This document shows, piece after piece, positions 7,791-16,661 of a stretch of 34,039 nt of DNA. Numbering within the stretch: position 1 is the first letter of the stretch; every line of letters begins with the position of its first letter. The notes below the pieces were generated by a model that worked only from the letters and a program-made list of their open reading frames with translations, did not search any database and was not told the DNA's origin. The stretch is from Noviherbaspirillum denitrificans (GTDB lineage Bacteria; Pseudomonadota; Gammaproteobacteria; Burkholderiales; Burkholderiaceae_D), in contig NZ_LSTO01000001.1 of NCBI RefSeq assembly GCF_002211445.1, forward strand, positions 2,221,083-2,255,121, written 5' to 3'. Made by a program: the position numbers and the translations under genes.

Positions 7791-9035
7791 ATGAAAATCG
7801 CGCAGACAAGCGTGAATACATCGATCCAGACTGATGGCAACGTCCGCACGCTCGAAATTGCCATGTTCCTGGTACTGCTGGCATCGTATGTAATTAATGC
7901 GATGGATCGCCAGATCTTTCCGCTGGTTGCGGCTGACGTACGGCGTGAATACGGATTTGCACTTGGGGAGACAGGCCTGCTATCGACCATCTTCACTATG
8001 GGGATGGCGCTCGCTGGCCTGCCGACTGCCTATTTGCTGGCTCGATGCTCCCGAAAAGCGGTACTGCAGATAGGTATTGCAATCTTCTCCACTGGTACGC
8101 TGCTGACTGCCTATTCCTTTGGCTTTGCCGACATGATGCTTTATCGTGCGACCACTGGCGTTGGGGAAGCGATGCAGCTTACAGTACTGATTGCTATCGC
8201 GGGAAACTACTTCTTCCGATATCGCGCCACCGCTATCGGAGCGATAAACTTTTCGTTTGGCCTTGGGGCAATCGTAGGGCCGACCTTGGGCGGCTATCTT
8301 CTTGGCGCCGAGCGACTTTGGAGAGTGCCGCTGGTATGGTTTGGCCTGATTGGCTTCATTTCCATGGCAATAATTGCATTGATGGTCAGCAGGCGGTTGA
8401 CTGAGGCTACGGCCAGCGTGCAGGCTCAAGGTAATTCCGACGGTGCTGCGAATCTAATGAACCGCAACACCATTATCCTTACCGTAATGAGCATGATCGG
8501 GGGCATGGTTATTTATGGCTATCTCGGCATGTATCCGACTTACCTGCGTGAGCAACTTCATTTTGCACCGACGACCACTGGCGGTGTGATGAGCATGTAT
8601 GGGCTCGGTGTCTTTGCATCGATCTTCGGTGGCTGGCTAGGCGACAGGCTCCCACCGCGCCTCTTGCTTGTGACAACCTTTCTCTCCACCGCAGCGCTCG
8701 GCGTCCTGCTGTTCTTAGGGTCAACCAACGTCGTATTCCATTCAACTCTGTCGTTTGCCTGGGGCTTCATTGCCAGCGGCATTCTTTACGTGAACCTGGC
8801 GGGCTACCATGTCAAGGCCGTACGCGCCGGACTTACCGGAAAAGCGACCGGTCTATTCGTGACCTCACTTTACGCGGCAGGGGCCGTAGCTGGTTACGTT
8901 ATCGGTTCCCTTGCGGCAAAGGTTGGATGGAGTGCAGCAGGGATAATGCAGATTACAAGCCTTGCCATCGTTGGTGCACTGCTTGCTGTCGGCCTTCAAC
9001 CTGAGCGAATGGCAGGTTTCTCAAGAAAGTCCTGA
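7791..9035 (+). CDS. Major facilitator superfamily transporter
   Basis: A 414-residue membrane protein with about twelve hydrophobic segments in two halves. The first segment carries the family's charged residue (SYVINAMDRQIFP, about 33-45), followed by a cytoplasmic loop that is a degenerate motif A (LLARCSRKA) and a TGVGEAMQ segment. It resembles the anion/cation or aromatic-acid symporter groups that import organic acids. AAGGAGA lies just before the ATG. It follows the FAH and deacetylase genes on the same strand and is most simply the uptake system of the module. The exact substrate cannot be read from sequence. Confidence 0.88.
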   Translation: MKIAQTSVNTSIQTDGNVRTLEIAMFLVLLASYVINAMDRQIFPLVAADVRREYGFALGETGLLSTIFTMGMALAGLPTAYLLARCSRKAVLQIGIAIFSTGTLLTAYSFGFADMMLYRATTGVGEAMQLTVLIAIAGNYFFRYRATAIGAINFSFGLGAIVGPTLGGYLLGAERLWRVPLVWFGLIGFISMAIIALMVSRRLTEATASVQAQGNSDGAANLMNRNTIILTVMSMIGGMVIYGYLGMYPTYLREQLHFAPTTTGGVMSMYGLGVFASIFGGWLGDRLPPRLLLVTTFLSTAALGVLLFLGSTNVVFHSTLSFAWGFIASGILYVNLAGYHVKAVRAGLTGKATGLFVTSLYAAGAVAGYVIGSLAAKVGWSAAGIMQITSLAIVGALLAVGLQPERMAGFSRKS

Positions 9036-9045
9036 ACAGACGGTC

Positions 9046-9076
9046 ATGAGGGGCACGTTTCAGCGGAGCCCCTCAT
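9046..9076 (+). terminator. Hairpin after the MFS gene
   Basis: ATGAGGGGC (9046-9054) and GCCCCTCAT (9068-9076) form a nine-base perfect stem with a 13-base loop, beginning 11 bases after the MFS stop. It lacks a strong T-tract (TTCCAACTTT follows), so termination may be partial and leave some read-through into the TauE-like gene. Confidence 0.5.
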
Positions 9077-9143
9077 TCCAACTTTAATCCAAGCGTCACT
9101 GCGGAACCAGCGCGTATTCTCTGGCCCCATCGAACAATTTCCC

Positions 9144-9914
9144 ATGATTACCGAACAGCAGGCCTTTGTTGTCCTTCCCGCGGCATTTGTCGCCGGGATT
9201 ATGAATGCAATTGCCGGAGGCGGCAGCTTCGTTACCTTGCCAGCACTTGCGTACACGGGTGTCTCCCCCATTGTTGCAAATTCGACGGGTACGGCGGCAT
9301 TGCTGCCTGGATATGCTTCGGCAGCGTGGGCCATGCGCAGAGACATTGGAAGGACAAAAACAATGTCGGCCGCTGCCATTGCTCTCTGGGCCTTCCTGGG
9401 AGGGATTGCAGGATCCGTGCTCCTCGCCATTACGCCTGGGAAGGCGTTCGAGACCATCCTGCCAGTGCTAATCCTCGGTTCCACAGCACTTTTTGCCTTC
9501 AGTAATCGGCTGGTGCGCGCTGATCGCGCGGGGCAGGGGCCGGAACGGTCTGCAGGATCGCTTCCTAAGGTTGCCGCAATATTTTTCGCGGGGGTGTATG
9601 GAGGGTACTTCAATGGTGGTCTTGGCGTGCTTTTACTGGCCATGCTATCGCTGATCGGGGAAAGTGATCTGCGTTCAATTAATGGCGCAAAAAACCTTGC
9701 CTCGCTGGTGCTGACGACAATCGCTGTCGGCATTTATGGTTTTGCTGGACAGGTTGCCTGGAATCTCGCTATGCCCATGATGGTTGGTTCAATTACCGGA
9801 GGCTACATCGGCGGCCTTGTTGCGCGCTACCTTCCTGTACGGTTTTTGCGTTGTTTCGTCGTGCTCACAGGACTGGTGCTCGCTCTCGTATTCGGACTGC
9901 GCGCATGGCACTGA
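9144..9914 (+). CDS. TauE/SafE-family membrane permease (sulfite/organic anion exporter family)
   Basis: A 256-residue hydrophobic protein with about eight transmembrane segments in two repeats. The family hallmark FVAGIMNAIAGGGSFVTLPALAYTGVSP (residues about 12-40) and the second-half counterpart GVYGGYFNGGLGVLLLAML are both clear. Family members move sulfite, sulfoacetate, taurine-derived or other organic anions across the inner membrane. The start lacks a good ribosome binding site, which leaves some doubt about the exact first codon; the next in-frame ATG is inside the hallmark motif and is less plausible. It may be part of the same AraC regulon through read-through, or separately transcribed. 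Confidence 0.85.
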   Translation: MITEQQAFVVLPAAFVAGIMNAIAGGGSFVTLPALAYTGVSPIVANSTGTAALLPGYASAAWAMRRDIGRTKTMSAAAIALWAFLGGIAGSVLLAITPGKAFETILPVLILGSTALFAFSNRLVRADRAGQGPERSAGSLPKVAAIFFAGVYGGYFNGGLGVLLLAMLSLIGESDLRSINGAKNLASLVLTTIAVGIYGFAGQVAWNLAMPMMVGSITGGYIGGLVARYLPVRFLRCFVVLTGLVLALVFGLRAWH

Positions 9915-10137
9915 TGCCTTTCCCAGCGCATGCATCTGCAGTTCACCGCACATGTATTTATTAGCTCTCCATGGGTAAGGAAATCCAGGCAATACCAACG
10001 CAATCGCCGACTTTCGTACGGCAACAAGGCGAGAACCTGCGCCGGCAATGCGTGAATGAAGTTCGATATGCGGCCTGCCTTGACACAATCCATCCGAACG
10101 GCCGAATTCCTGATACCTGTGGATCCCACGAGAAGAC

Positions 10138-10166
10138 AGTTCGGCAGTCCATCGGGCTGCCGAACT
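10138..10166. terminator. Hairpin downstream of the porin, between convergent genes
   Basis: AGTTCGGCAG (10138-10147) and CTGCCGAACT (10157-10166) form a ten-base perfect stem 17 bases beyond the porin stop codon (the porin is on the minus strand). T-rich bases flank it on both sides. It probably stops porin transcription and may act in both directions. The other approximately 220 bases between the TauE-like and porin genes show no gene. Confidence 0.6.
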
Positions 10167-10183
10167 TGCTTTCTTCCCATTCT

Positions 10184-11278
10184 TCAGAAGCGGTGGCGAA
10201 TGCCAAAGCCGACGCTATTGGCACCGTTGGCCCTGGTAATTTTATCGTTCATCATCACCGCGTAGACGTCTACTCGCTTTGACAGGTAGTAGTCGTAGCC
10301 GAAAGATGCGGTTGTACGCGTTATTGTTCCCCCTCCGACCAGCGTGCCGCTGCGGTGTGCGCGCCCAACCGCTGCCAGAAGGACACCCTGTCCTAACTTC
10401 GCCGATAAACCTATCGTACTTCCACGATCTTCCATGGCGTTTCCAGCGCGCGCTTCGTTGCTGCTGCGACGAAAGGTGGCAAACATCTTTGCTAAAGCTG
10501 TCTCGTACGAGGCCCCGCCAAACCACGTCTTCTGCCTGACGATAGATGCGATGTTGATCGGGATTGTGGTGGCGTCGATCAGCGGGCCCGGATTCGGATT
10601 GCCAACTTGCACGTCTTGGTAGTATGCGGACAAACCAAGCGGGCCATTGAAGTAAAGAAGATTACCTCCTATGTTCCTTTTCCCGGAGTCGCCAGCAACT
10701 TCTCCAAGCTGATAGTGGAAATTTCCGCGCAATCCTCCATATTCGGGCGTCATATAAATCACTTGATTACTCCAGCCAGTATCGCCAGCATTGGTGGCGG
10801 ACCAAGTCCTGGCATTTGCCGGTCCTGAGCCGACATTCGAGTGCACAATCAGAGGTGAAAACGTGAACGAGTCGCCAAATGGATTAAACAGCATGTTCGG
10901 TAGGAAGTTTGGCGCAAGAGCGCGGCCGAGCTGAACCTTCCCCCAGCTGCCTGACAACCCCACGTTCGCATTCTGTGAAAACATATTGTCCGCCCCGAAT
11001 CTGCCGGTCTCACCGGTATCAATCCGCATGAATCCAGTCAGCGCGACTTCCGCGCGGAGACCGCTTCCCAGGTCTTCCTGTCCTTTCAGGCCCCACCACG
11101 AGGTAGTCATTCCACCGCTACCAACGACAGACCGGCGCGCAGTATCACCGCTGTTCTTTAGCGAGCCAGCGAAACCATCGATTAATCCGCTGACGTTGAC
11201 GTTCGTCTGTGCCATGGCGTAGCCGGCAGTCAGGTGCAACGCTACGGCCGCTATTCTCCTCGATCTAATCTTGTTCAT
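10184..11278 (-). CDS. Outer-membrane porin, Burkholderiales OmpC/PhaE type
   Basis: A 364-residue protein with a signal peptide (basic start MNKIRSRR, hydrophobic core, cleavage after AMA) followed by TNVNVSGLIDGF, the usual first beta strand of Gram-negative general porins of Burkholderiales. WGLKGQEDLGSGLRAE, GKVQLGRAL and the final VGFGIRHRF ending in Phe, which is needed for outer-membrane insertion by BAM, complete the pattern. AAGGAA precedes the ATG. Its 5' region carries two half-sites like those in front of the FAH operon, so it is probably the outer-membrane entry route for the same substrate. The next thing upstream is an IS66 relic. Confidence 0.93.
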   Translation of the reverse strand: MNKIRSRRIAAVALHLTAGYAMAQTNVNVSGLIDGFAGSLKNSGDTARRSVVGSGGMTTSWWGLKGQEDLGSGLRAEVALTGFMRIDTGETGRFGADNMFSQNANVGLSGSWGKVQLGRALAPNFLPNMLFNPFGDSFTFSPLIVHSNVGSGPANARTWSATNAGDTGWSNQVIYMTPEYGGLRGNFHYQLGEVAGDSGKRNIGGNLLYFNGPLGLSAYYQDVQVGNPNPGPLIDATTIPINIASIVRQKTWFGGASYETALAKMFATFRRSSNEARAGNAMEDRGSTIGLSAKLGQGVLLAAVGRAHRSGTLVGGGTITRTTASFGYDYYLSKRVDVYAVMMNDKITRANGANSVGFGIRHRF

Positions 11279-11398
11279 TTTGTTTCCTTGCTTGTTGTAG
11301 GGAACGTGATTCCCCGTTTCAGAGGGTAGATGCAGGCGTCATTGATGTCTGCATGCAAGGAGGTTAAGTGGGGCATGGGTTCGGAGCCATGACTCCAC

Positions 11399-11415
11399 TT
11401 GTGCAATGTCATGCA
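11399..11415 (-). promoter_or_regulatory. AraC-type half-site pair upstream of the porin
   Basis: On the minus strand TGCATGA (11415-11409) and TGCACAA (11405-11399) are ten bases apart, with the same sequence and spacing as the last two half-sites at 6016-6032. They lie about 120 bases ahead of the porin ATG. A weak promoter (TGGCTC and TAACCT, 17 bases apart) can be drawn just downstream. Confidence 0.5.
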
Positions 11416-11432
11416 TTACTTGTCGTATCGAC

Positions 11433-11680
11433 GTACGCGTCCGGCCATCCTTTCTTGAATGGTGATGGCGTTGTTGCGAAAATGAGGTCCGCTTAACTTT
11501 CGGTGGACACGTGCGCATTAACGAAGGCGAACCTCAGGATGGCCGGAGGTGGCGATGTCGCCATCGGCCGAGGATCGTGAGAAGAGGCAGCCAAAACGCG
11601 CGCCATTAACAGCATACCTGCCGCACAAGGAAGTTCGTCACAGTCGATTGGCGTCGACATATATAGGCCGCCGCCTCAAA
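11433..11680 (+). mobile_element. IS66-family relic with a large internal deletion
   Basis: The left end GTACGCGTCCGGCCAT differs by one base from the terminal repeat of the intact IS66 at 23034 (read inward). The next 90 or so bases parallel that element's 5' leader and the first codons of tnpA (INEGE, GR). At about 11545 the sequence jumps directly to internal tnpC sequence (SAEDREKRQPKRAP, as in the complete TnpC), with no tnpB between. Similarity fades near 11650-11680 and the right end is not clear. It is non-functional, diverged from the intact copy, and marks an old insertion at the island's left edge. From here to the hipA stop at 11940 I see no gene. Confidence 0.8.
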
Positions 11681-11939
11681 GAACTAACGCCTTTGCTTCG
11701 GTACGTCAGCCAAGCCGCGCTGAACGATGCGCCCGGTGCGTATTCATTGGCGTTGCCAAAACATCACGTCGGGCTACGTATTCGTCTGCAGCGGTCCGCA
11801 TAATTACAGTCCCAAAATCGACGATTAAAGGTCAAACTTTTTTGCCTGTGGGAACGTGCGCGCACTTCGACTATTCATGGCTCCCGATCGTCCGCAGAGC
11901 CGCGCGTACAACACGTTTCACGACTCTTCCGGGTGCCCG

Positions 11940-13157
11940 CTATTTGAGGGCCACCCGCTGGTCTTTCAGGAAGGGCCTGTCAATATGCTGCGCCAGCTCT
12001 TCGAGGGTGGCCTGAGGCAATCCTTTGGCGGCAAAGTGCGACTGCCAGCCCTCGACCACATGGGCGACCTGCCGGGCTTCTGTCAGCGCGTCCTGGGGCG
12101 TAAGCCAATACTGGGTTGCTGCGGAAAGCGCATTCTCAATGGTCGACTCTGCCCCCCGTTCCCCGACCACTAACGACTGGTAGCCCAGGGACTGGCCCAT
12201 GGGCAAGACGTCGAAGGCAGGGGCCAGCACGTACTGTTGATCCTCGCGCACCAGGAGCACATGGTTCTTCTCGTGGTCGTCAGTGTTGTCGATGAGGATG
12301 TTGAATACCATGCGCCGAAACATCTCCCGCATTTGATCCCGGTGCAGATCGATTGGGCCGCGTCGCCTCAGGATTAAGGCCAGGTTCGGGTAGGAGAATT
12401 CAGCGCCGGCCGCCCGCAGGGCGACATTGGCCGAGATCGCGTGCAGTCGCCGGCCGGCACTCCGGTCGAATCGGCGGATGGCCAGTGCAATCCCGGTCTT
12501 GAAGGGGATGGGCCGGGTTTCGGCGACGTTAATGCCGGCTTGTGCCGCGAGGGTAAGCGCCGCGTGCTCCATCAAGGGCTCGGCGGGCCGGTCATCCTCG
12601 GCGAATTTGAGCACCCACTCCTGGCCGTCCAGCTGGAACAGCGCCTTGGGCCGGGCGCCCCCCATGGTGACGCCGGGGGCGATCAGACGCATTTGGCGCG
12701 CATCGACCGGCTCTTGAGCGAGCACACGGCGCACCACCTCGTGCACCGCGTCGACATCAGCGAGCTTGGGCAGCGGACCGATCTCCCGGGGCTGATAGAC
12801 CGTGGCGGACAGGGACACCCCGAGAGCCCCGAAACGATCGTCGCCCGCGTAATACAGGTACTCCAGCAAGGAGAGCCGGGGCGGGCGGTCGAGCAGGCGA
12901 ATGACTCGCTCACCCCACCGGTCGGGGCGCGCATCATCCACTGCGCCTGCGGCTGTATCCTTTTCCAGAGGGATGTGCTCCAGGTCGGTGAGCGGCAGGT
13001 CTTCGCTCAAAGGGAAGCCGGCCTTGATCCAGGGCGCGGCGTACTTGAGCGAGACCCCGCGCCGGCTCATCACGAGGTTCAGCTCGCCCACCAGCGCAGG
13101 GGCGTCGGGCCTACCGAGAAACCAGAGATAAAGCGTGTCAGGAGGGGCAGCGTGCAA
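11940..13157 (-). CDS. hipA: HipA-like serine/threonine kinase toxin
   Basis: A 405-residue protein, close to the usual 430. It has the N-terminal HipA_N domain (LYLWFLGRPDAPALVGEL onward) with DDRFGALGVS, then the kinase core: the glycine-rich GGARPKA at 166-172, ATP-site Lys184 in WVLKFA, the catalytic NTDDHEKNH at 291-299 and metal-binding Asp316 in APAFDVLP. HipA toxins phosphorylate a tRNA synthetase (GltX in E. coli) and cause growth arrest. The antitoxin gene hipB precedes it by two bases in the same operon, in the standard order. All catalytic residues are present, so it is probably active. The hipA name is by homology. Confidence 0.9.
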   Translation of the reverse strand: MHAAPPDTLYLWFLGRPDAPALVGELNLVMSRRGVSLKYAAPWIKAGFPLSEDLPLTDLEHIPLEKDTAAGAVDDARPDRWGERVIRLLDRPPRLSLLEYLYYAGDDRFGALGVSLSATVYQPREIGPLPKLADVDAVHEVVRRVLAQEPVDARQMRLIAPGVTMGGARPKALFQLDGQEWVLKFAEDDRPAEPLMEHAALTLAAQAGINVAETRPIPFKTGIALAIRRFDRSAGRRLHAISANVALRAAGAEFSYPNLALILRRRGPIDLHRDQMREMFRRMVFNILIDNTDDHEKNHVLLVREDQQYVLAPAFDVLPMGQSLGYQSLVVGERGAESTIENALSAATQYWLTPQDALTEARQVAHVVEGWQSHFAAKGLPQATLEELAQHIDRPFLKDQRVALK

Positions 13158-13159
13158 GG

Positions 13160-13522
13160 TCAGGGCTCCTTTTTCTTGGCGAGCCGCGCCATCGAGGCCC
13201 GTGTTCGGGCCGCGCGCAGTTGGCTGGCCTGCCGCACGTCGGACTCCAGCGCCCGCATATCCTTGACTGGGTCGGCAAGTTCAGCGAGCCCGTCCGACAA
13301 TCCGAGGAGCCAAAGCGCTGAGGCGTACACCCCCATGCTTACTGAGGGGTCGCCCTTTTCCAGGCGGATGAGTGTCGGGACCGAGACGCCCAAACGGGCA
13401 GCCCAGTTGCGCTGGGATTCCTTGCGCCGCAGACGAGCCAAAGCCAAATGCTCGCCCAGCGCCTGCAGCGCGCCAAGCGCTTGGGGCGGAATCGATGAGA
13501 GGGCGATGGAGGATTTGGACAT
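13160..13522 (-). CDS. hipB: HipB-like antitoxin, XRE helix-turn-helix protein
   Basis: A 120-residue protein with a Cro/C1-type helix-turn-helix (about residues 28-80, NWAARLGVSVPTLIRLEKGDPSVS) and a basic C-terminal tail. It lies immediately ahead of hipA. HipB binds HipA, neutralises it and represses the operon. A perfect 13-base inverted repeat just upstream supports autoregulation. There is no ribosome binding site before the ATG, and the proposed transcription start is within a base or two of it, so the message may be leaderless. Confidence 0.88.
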   Translation of the reverse strand: MSKSSIALSSIPPQALGALQALGEHLALARLRRKESQRNWAARLGVSVPTLIRLEKGDPSVSMGVYASALWLLGLSDGLAELADPVKDMRALESDVRQASQLRAARTRASMARLAKKKEP

Positions 13523-13525
13523 TAA

Positions 13526-13564
13526 ATAAACTTTACCATAAGCGGTGCTTTTGGTAAAGTTTAT
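13526..13564 (-). promoter_or_regulatory. hipBA promoter embedded in a perfect inverted-repeat operator
   Basis: ATAAACTTTACCA (13526-13538) and TGGTAAAGTTTAT (13552-13564) are exact reverse complements 13 bases apart. Each arm contains its own smaller palindrome, TAAACTTTA or its complement, so two HipB dimers could bind on the same face. On the minus strand TTTACC (13558-13553) and TAAAGT (13535-13530) sit 17 bases apart inside the two arms and form the likely promoter, so repressor binding would cover both boxes. Confidence 0.75.
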
Positions 13565-13796
13565 GTAATCAGCGCCCTTGGCGACTAAGGCGGCAAATCA
13601 ACCGCTTCAAGCTTTGCCTCCGAGAACTGCCGCTAAAGTGTCGGCTTTGCCTACAAGCAGGAAACTTTGGACTCTAGATGTCGAGTTTACGTGTTGACGT
13701 TCACTGAAAATTGACCCACTTTCCGCAGTAGTTTTCATCCAAATTTGACCCACGTGATTCAATCGCCTGCTCAATAAATGGGCAGGAGGACGAGGA

Positions 13797-15314
13797 GTGA
13801 TCACAGTGGGCATGTTTGCCAAGATCAGGCGGATGCATTTCCGCGAGAAGCTCTCCATACGAGAGATCGAACGGCGCACGAATCTGTCGCGCAATACGAT
13901 CCGCAAGTGGCTGCGCGAGCCAGCCATGACCGAACCAAGGTATCCGGAACGCGAGGGCAAGAGCGTCGTTGACGCCTATGCTGAGCAGGTCCGGACCTGG
14001 ATTCAAACCGACAGCCACCGCGCCAAGCGGGATCGACGTACGGCCCGTGTCATGTTCCAGGCGATCCAGGCGCAGGGTTACAGCGGTGGATACGGCCGTG
14101 TCTGCGCGCTGGTTCGCCGGCTGCAGCAGGAACTGGCTCAGGCACCGAGCCGCAAAGCGTTCGTGCCGCTTGCCTTCGCCCATGGCGAGGCATTTCAGTT
14201 CGACTGGAGCTGCGAGTACGCCTGGATTGGCGGCTTGCGCCGGCGTCTGGAGGTAGCGCACTGCAAGCTGGCGTCATCCCGTGCCTTCTGGCTGGTGGCG
14301 TATCCGTCGCAAAGCCACGAGATGCTGTTCGATGCCCATACCCGCTCGTTTGCCGCCTTCGGCGGGATCCCGCGGCGGGGCATCTACGACAACATGAAGA
14401 CCGCCGTGGACAAGGTCGGCAAGGGCAAGGAGCGCAACGTCAATGCCCGCTTCGAGGCCATGTGCGGGCACTATCTGTTCGAGCCGGAGTTCTGCAACCG
14501 GGCGGCTGGCTGGGAAAAGGGAATCGTCGAGAAGAACGTCCAGGACCGGCGCAGGCAGATCTGGGTGGCAGCAGCCGACATCCGCTGGAACAGTCTGGGA
14601 CAACTGAATGACTGGCTGGCCGAGAACTGCCGGCAAAGCTGGGAAGACATGGCGCATCCCGACTGGCCGGAGATGAAGGTGGCCGAGGTTCTGCAGGACG
14701 AACGGTTGCAATTGATGCCGGTCCCCAAGCCATTCGACGGTTACGTCGAGCAGCCGGTACGGGTGTCGTCAACAAGCCTGATCCACTTCCAGAAGAACCG
14801 TTACAGCGTCCCGACACCCTATGCACACCGCGTAGTCAGCCTGCATGTCTATCCAACCGAACTGGTGGTCGTCGCTGATAACGAAGAGATTGCGCGGCAC
14901 GAGCGCGTGTTCGACCGCTATATCACCCGCTACAACTGGCAGCACTACATCCCGCTGATTGCCCAGAAGCCCGGTGCATTACGTAATGGAGCGCCATTCC
15001 AGACCATGCCCGAGCCGCTATTGCACCTGCAGCGCCATCTCCTGAAACATCCTGGGGGTGACCGCGTCATGGCGCAAGTCCTCTCGGCCATCCCGGATCA
15101 CGGGCTCGAAGCCGTACTGGATGCAGTCAGGAACGCGCTGGAATCGGGACGACCCAGCGGTGAACACGTTCTCAACGTGCTTGGCCGCATCAAACAGGCA
15201 CCGGCGACTGCATCGATTACGACAGCGCTGACACTGAAGGAAGAGCCACAAGCCAATGTCTCCCGCTACGAGCGGTTGCGTTCGCTGGATACGGAGGTTC
15301 AGCATGTCGCATGA
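13797..15314 (+). CDS. istA: IS21 transposase IstA
   Basis: A 505-residue transposase. An N-terminal helix-turn-helix ([21 protein letters not shown], about 20-40) precedes an rve-type catalytic core with Asp136 (FQFDWS), Asp198 (YDNMK) and Glu245 (GIVEKNV), followed by a C-terminal beta-barrel segment beginning near YSVPTPYA. The GTG start is preceded by AGGAGG seven bases upstream. The frame is unbroken. IstA acts with the ATPase IstB, whose gene overlaps its last codons. Confidence 0.93.
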   Translation: MITVGMFAKIRRMHFREKLSIREIERRTNLSRNTIRKWLREPAMTEPRYPEREGKSVVDAYAEQVRTWIQTDSHRAKRDRRTARVMFQAIQAQGYSGGYGRVCALVRRLQQELAQAPSRKAFVPLAFAHGEAFQFDWSCEYAWIGGLRRRLEVAHCKLASSRAFWLVAYPSQSHEMLFDAHTRSFAAFGGIPRRGIYDNMKTAVDKVGKGKERNVNARFEAMCGHYLFEPEFCNRAAGWEKGIVEKNVQDRRRQIWVAAADIRWNSLGQLNDWLAENCRQSWEDMAHPDWPEMKVAEVLQDERLQLMPVPKPFDGYVEQPVRVSSTSLIHFQKNRYSVPTPYAHRVVSLHVYPTELVVVADNEEIARHERVFDRYITRYNWQHYIPLIAQKPGALRNGAPFQTMPEPLLHLQRHLLKHPGGDRVMAQVLSAIPDHGLEAVLDAVRNALESGRPSGEHVLNVLGRIKQAPATASITTALTLKEEPQANVSRYERLRSLDTEVQHVA

Positions 15315-16113
15315 GATCGTCAACCAATTGAAGAGCCTGAAGCTGCACGGCATGGCACAGACCTGGTCGGAGCTGGTAGCCCAGGCCCGCATAGCGGACT
15401 TCGATCCGGAGCGGTTCATGGTCCAGCTGCTCAAGTCAGAGACGGCCGAGCGCGAGGTTCGCTCGATTGCCTACCAGATGACGGCTGCCCGCTTCCCCGC
15501 ACATCGTGATTTGAATGGCTTTAACTTCGCCGAGGCGAAGGTCGATGAAGCGCTGATTCGGCAGCTCCACACCATGTCGTTCCTGGACGCCGCACACAAC
15601 CTGGTGTTCATTGGCGGACCGGGTACCGGCAAGACGCATCTAGCCACGGCGCTTGGGATCGAAGCCATCAACCGGCACGGCAAGCGCGTCAGGTTCTTCT
15701 CCACTGTTGAACTGGTCAATGCGCTGGAACTAGAGAAGGCGGCCGGTAAGCAAGGCCAGATCGCACACCGGCTGATGTACGTCGATCTGGTCATCCTCGA
15801 CGAACTGGGGTACCTGCCGTTCAGCCAGGTTGGTGGTGCACTACTGTTCCACCTGCTCTCAAAGCTGTACGAACGAACCAGCGTAGCGATTACGACCAAC
15901 CTGAGCTTCGGCGAGTGGCCTGCGGTGTTCGGGGACGCGAAGATGACGACAGCATTGCTGGACCGACTCACGCATCACTGCCATATTATTGAGACCGGCA
16001 ATGATTCCTGGCGCTTCAGGCACAGTGAATCGACGCGGAAGACATCCCCCAGAAAGGGCTCGAAGAAGGGAGAAACAGGACTAGCGACCGAAGACTTATC
16101 CACAGCAGCGTAG
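15304..16113 (+). CDS. istB: IS21 helper ATPase IstB
   Basis: A 269-residue DnaC/DnaA-like AAA+ ATPase. The ATG at 15304 is chosen over an upstream in-frame start because GGAGG lies just before it and the protein then begins with the usual [18 protein letters not shown]. Walker A is GGPGTGKTH and Walker [28 protein letters not shown] and the [10 protein letters not shown] end are standard. It overlaps istA by 11 bases. IstB assembles on target DNA and stimulates IstA. Confidence 0.94.
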   Translation: MSHEIVNQLKSLKLHGMAQTWSELVAQARIADFDPERFMVQLLKSETAEREVRSIAYQMTAARFPAHRDLNGFNFAEAKVDEALIRQLHTMSFLDAAHNLVFIGGPGTGKTHLATALGIEAINRHGKRVRFFSTVELVNALELEKAAGKQGQIAHRLMYVDLVILDELGYLPFSQVGGALLFHLLSKLYERTSVAITTNLSFGEWPAVFGDAKMTTALLDRLTHHCHIIETGNDSWRFRHSESTRKTSPRKGSKKGETGLATEDLSTAA

Positions 16114-16184
16114 CCGTCTACGCATAAAAAGGGTGGGTCAAAATTCGATGAAAATCGTGGGTCACTTTTACGTGAACATCAACA

Positions 16185-16661
16185 GTCACCATCCACGACT
16201 ACTACAGTGACCCCACGAAGAGGACCGATCGCCACATTGACATAGCTTTGGTTGATGCCAATGGCAACCTAGACGTCATCGAGATCAAGAAACCTTTCGA
16301 CGACAAAATTCTTCGCAAGAGCCTTTACCGCGATAATAGCATCCCAACCTCCGAACTTAGTGGCAGCATCATGCAGGCAGAAAAGTATCTCTTCCATCTG
16401 TCGAAATGGGGCGTCAAAGGTGAAGAGACACTCACGAAAAAGTATGCTGCGGAGCTGCCAAAGAGCATGAAGATCCGCATTTCCAATCCTAAGGCGATCA
16501 TCATAGTCGGCCGCGATCAGATCGGCGGTGCGGAAATGTCTGGCAGTCAGTTGCTGGACTTCGAGATAATCAAGCGCAAGTACGCAAATATGATGGACAT
16601 CATCACATACGATGACCTGCTACGACGGCTCAACAACACCATTGTTGCGCTTGGTGGGTGA
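16185..16661 (+). pseudogene. Shedu-like (DUF4263) nuclease, N-terminal half missing
   Basis: Directly after the IS21 end the frame encodes TVTIHDYYSDPTKRTDRHIDIAL, then LDVIEIKKPF, which reads as the Asp ... ExK core of a PD-(D/E)xK nuclease. The rest (GSIMQAEKYLFHLSKWGVKGEETL, PKAIIIVGRD, ITYDDLLRRL) matches the C-terminal part of Shedu/SduA proteins as I know them. Shedu proteins usually have an N-terminal regulatory region and about 350-400 residues; about 158 remain. No ATG or GTG exists between the IS end and the nuclease core. The first usable start (TTG 16248) would lose the catalytic Asp at 16239. Non-functional by this reading. Confidence 0.75.

Larger units (their letters stand above)
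13692..16184 (+). mobile_element. Complete IS21-family insertion sequence
   Basis: The ends are TGTTGACGTTCAC at 13692 and its imperfect inverted copy TGTTGATGTTCAC read inward from 16184. Each end carries a pair of the inner repeats typical of IS21 (TTGACCCAC at about 13721 and 13747, and the reverse form at about 16132 and 16159). Inside are istA and istB in the usual order. The flanking bases (TTTACG on the left, GTCACC on the right) do not show a 4-8 base duplication, so this copy was probably left by a deletion or recombination rather than being a simple insertion. Confidence 0.88.

Noticed and set aside
12441-13529. 362-codon plus-strand frame across hipBA
   Set aside because: Antisense of hipA and hipB, both of which have full sets of family motifs.
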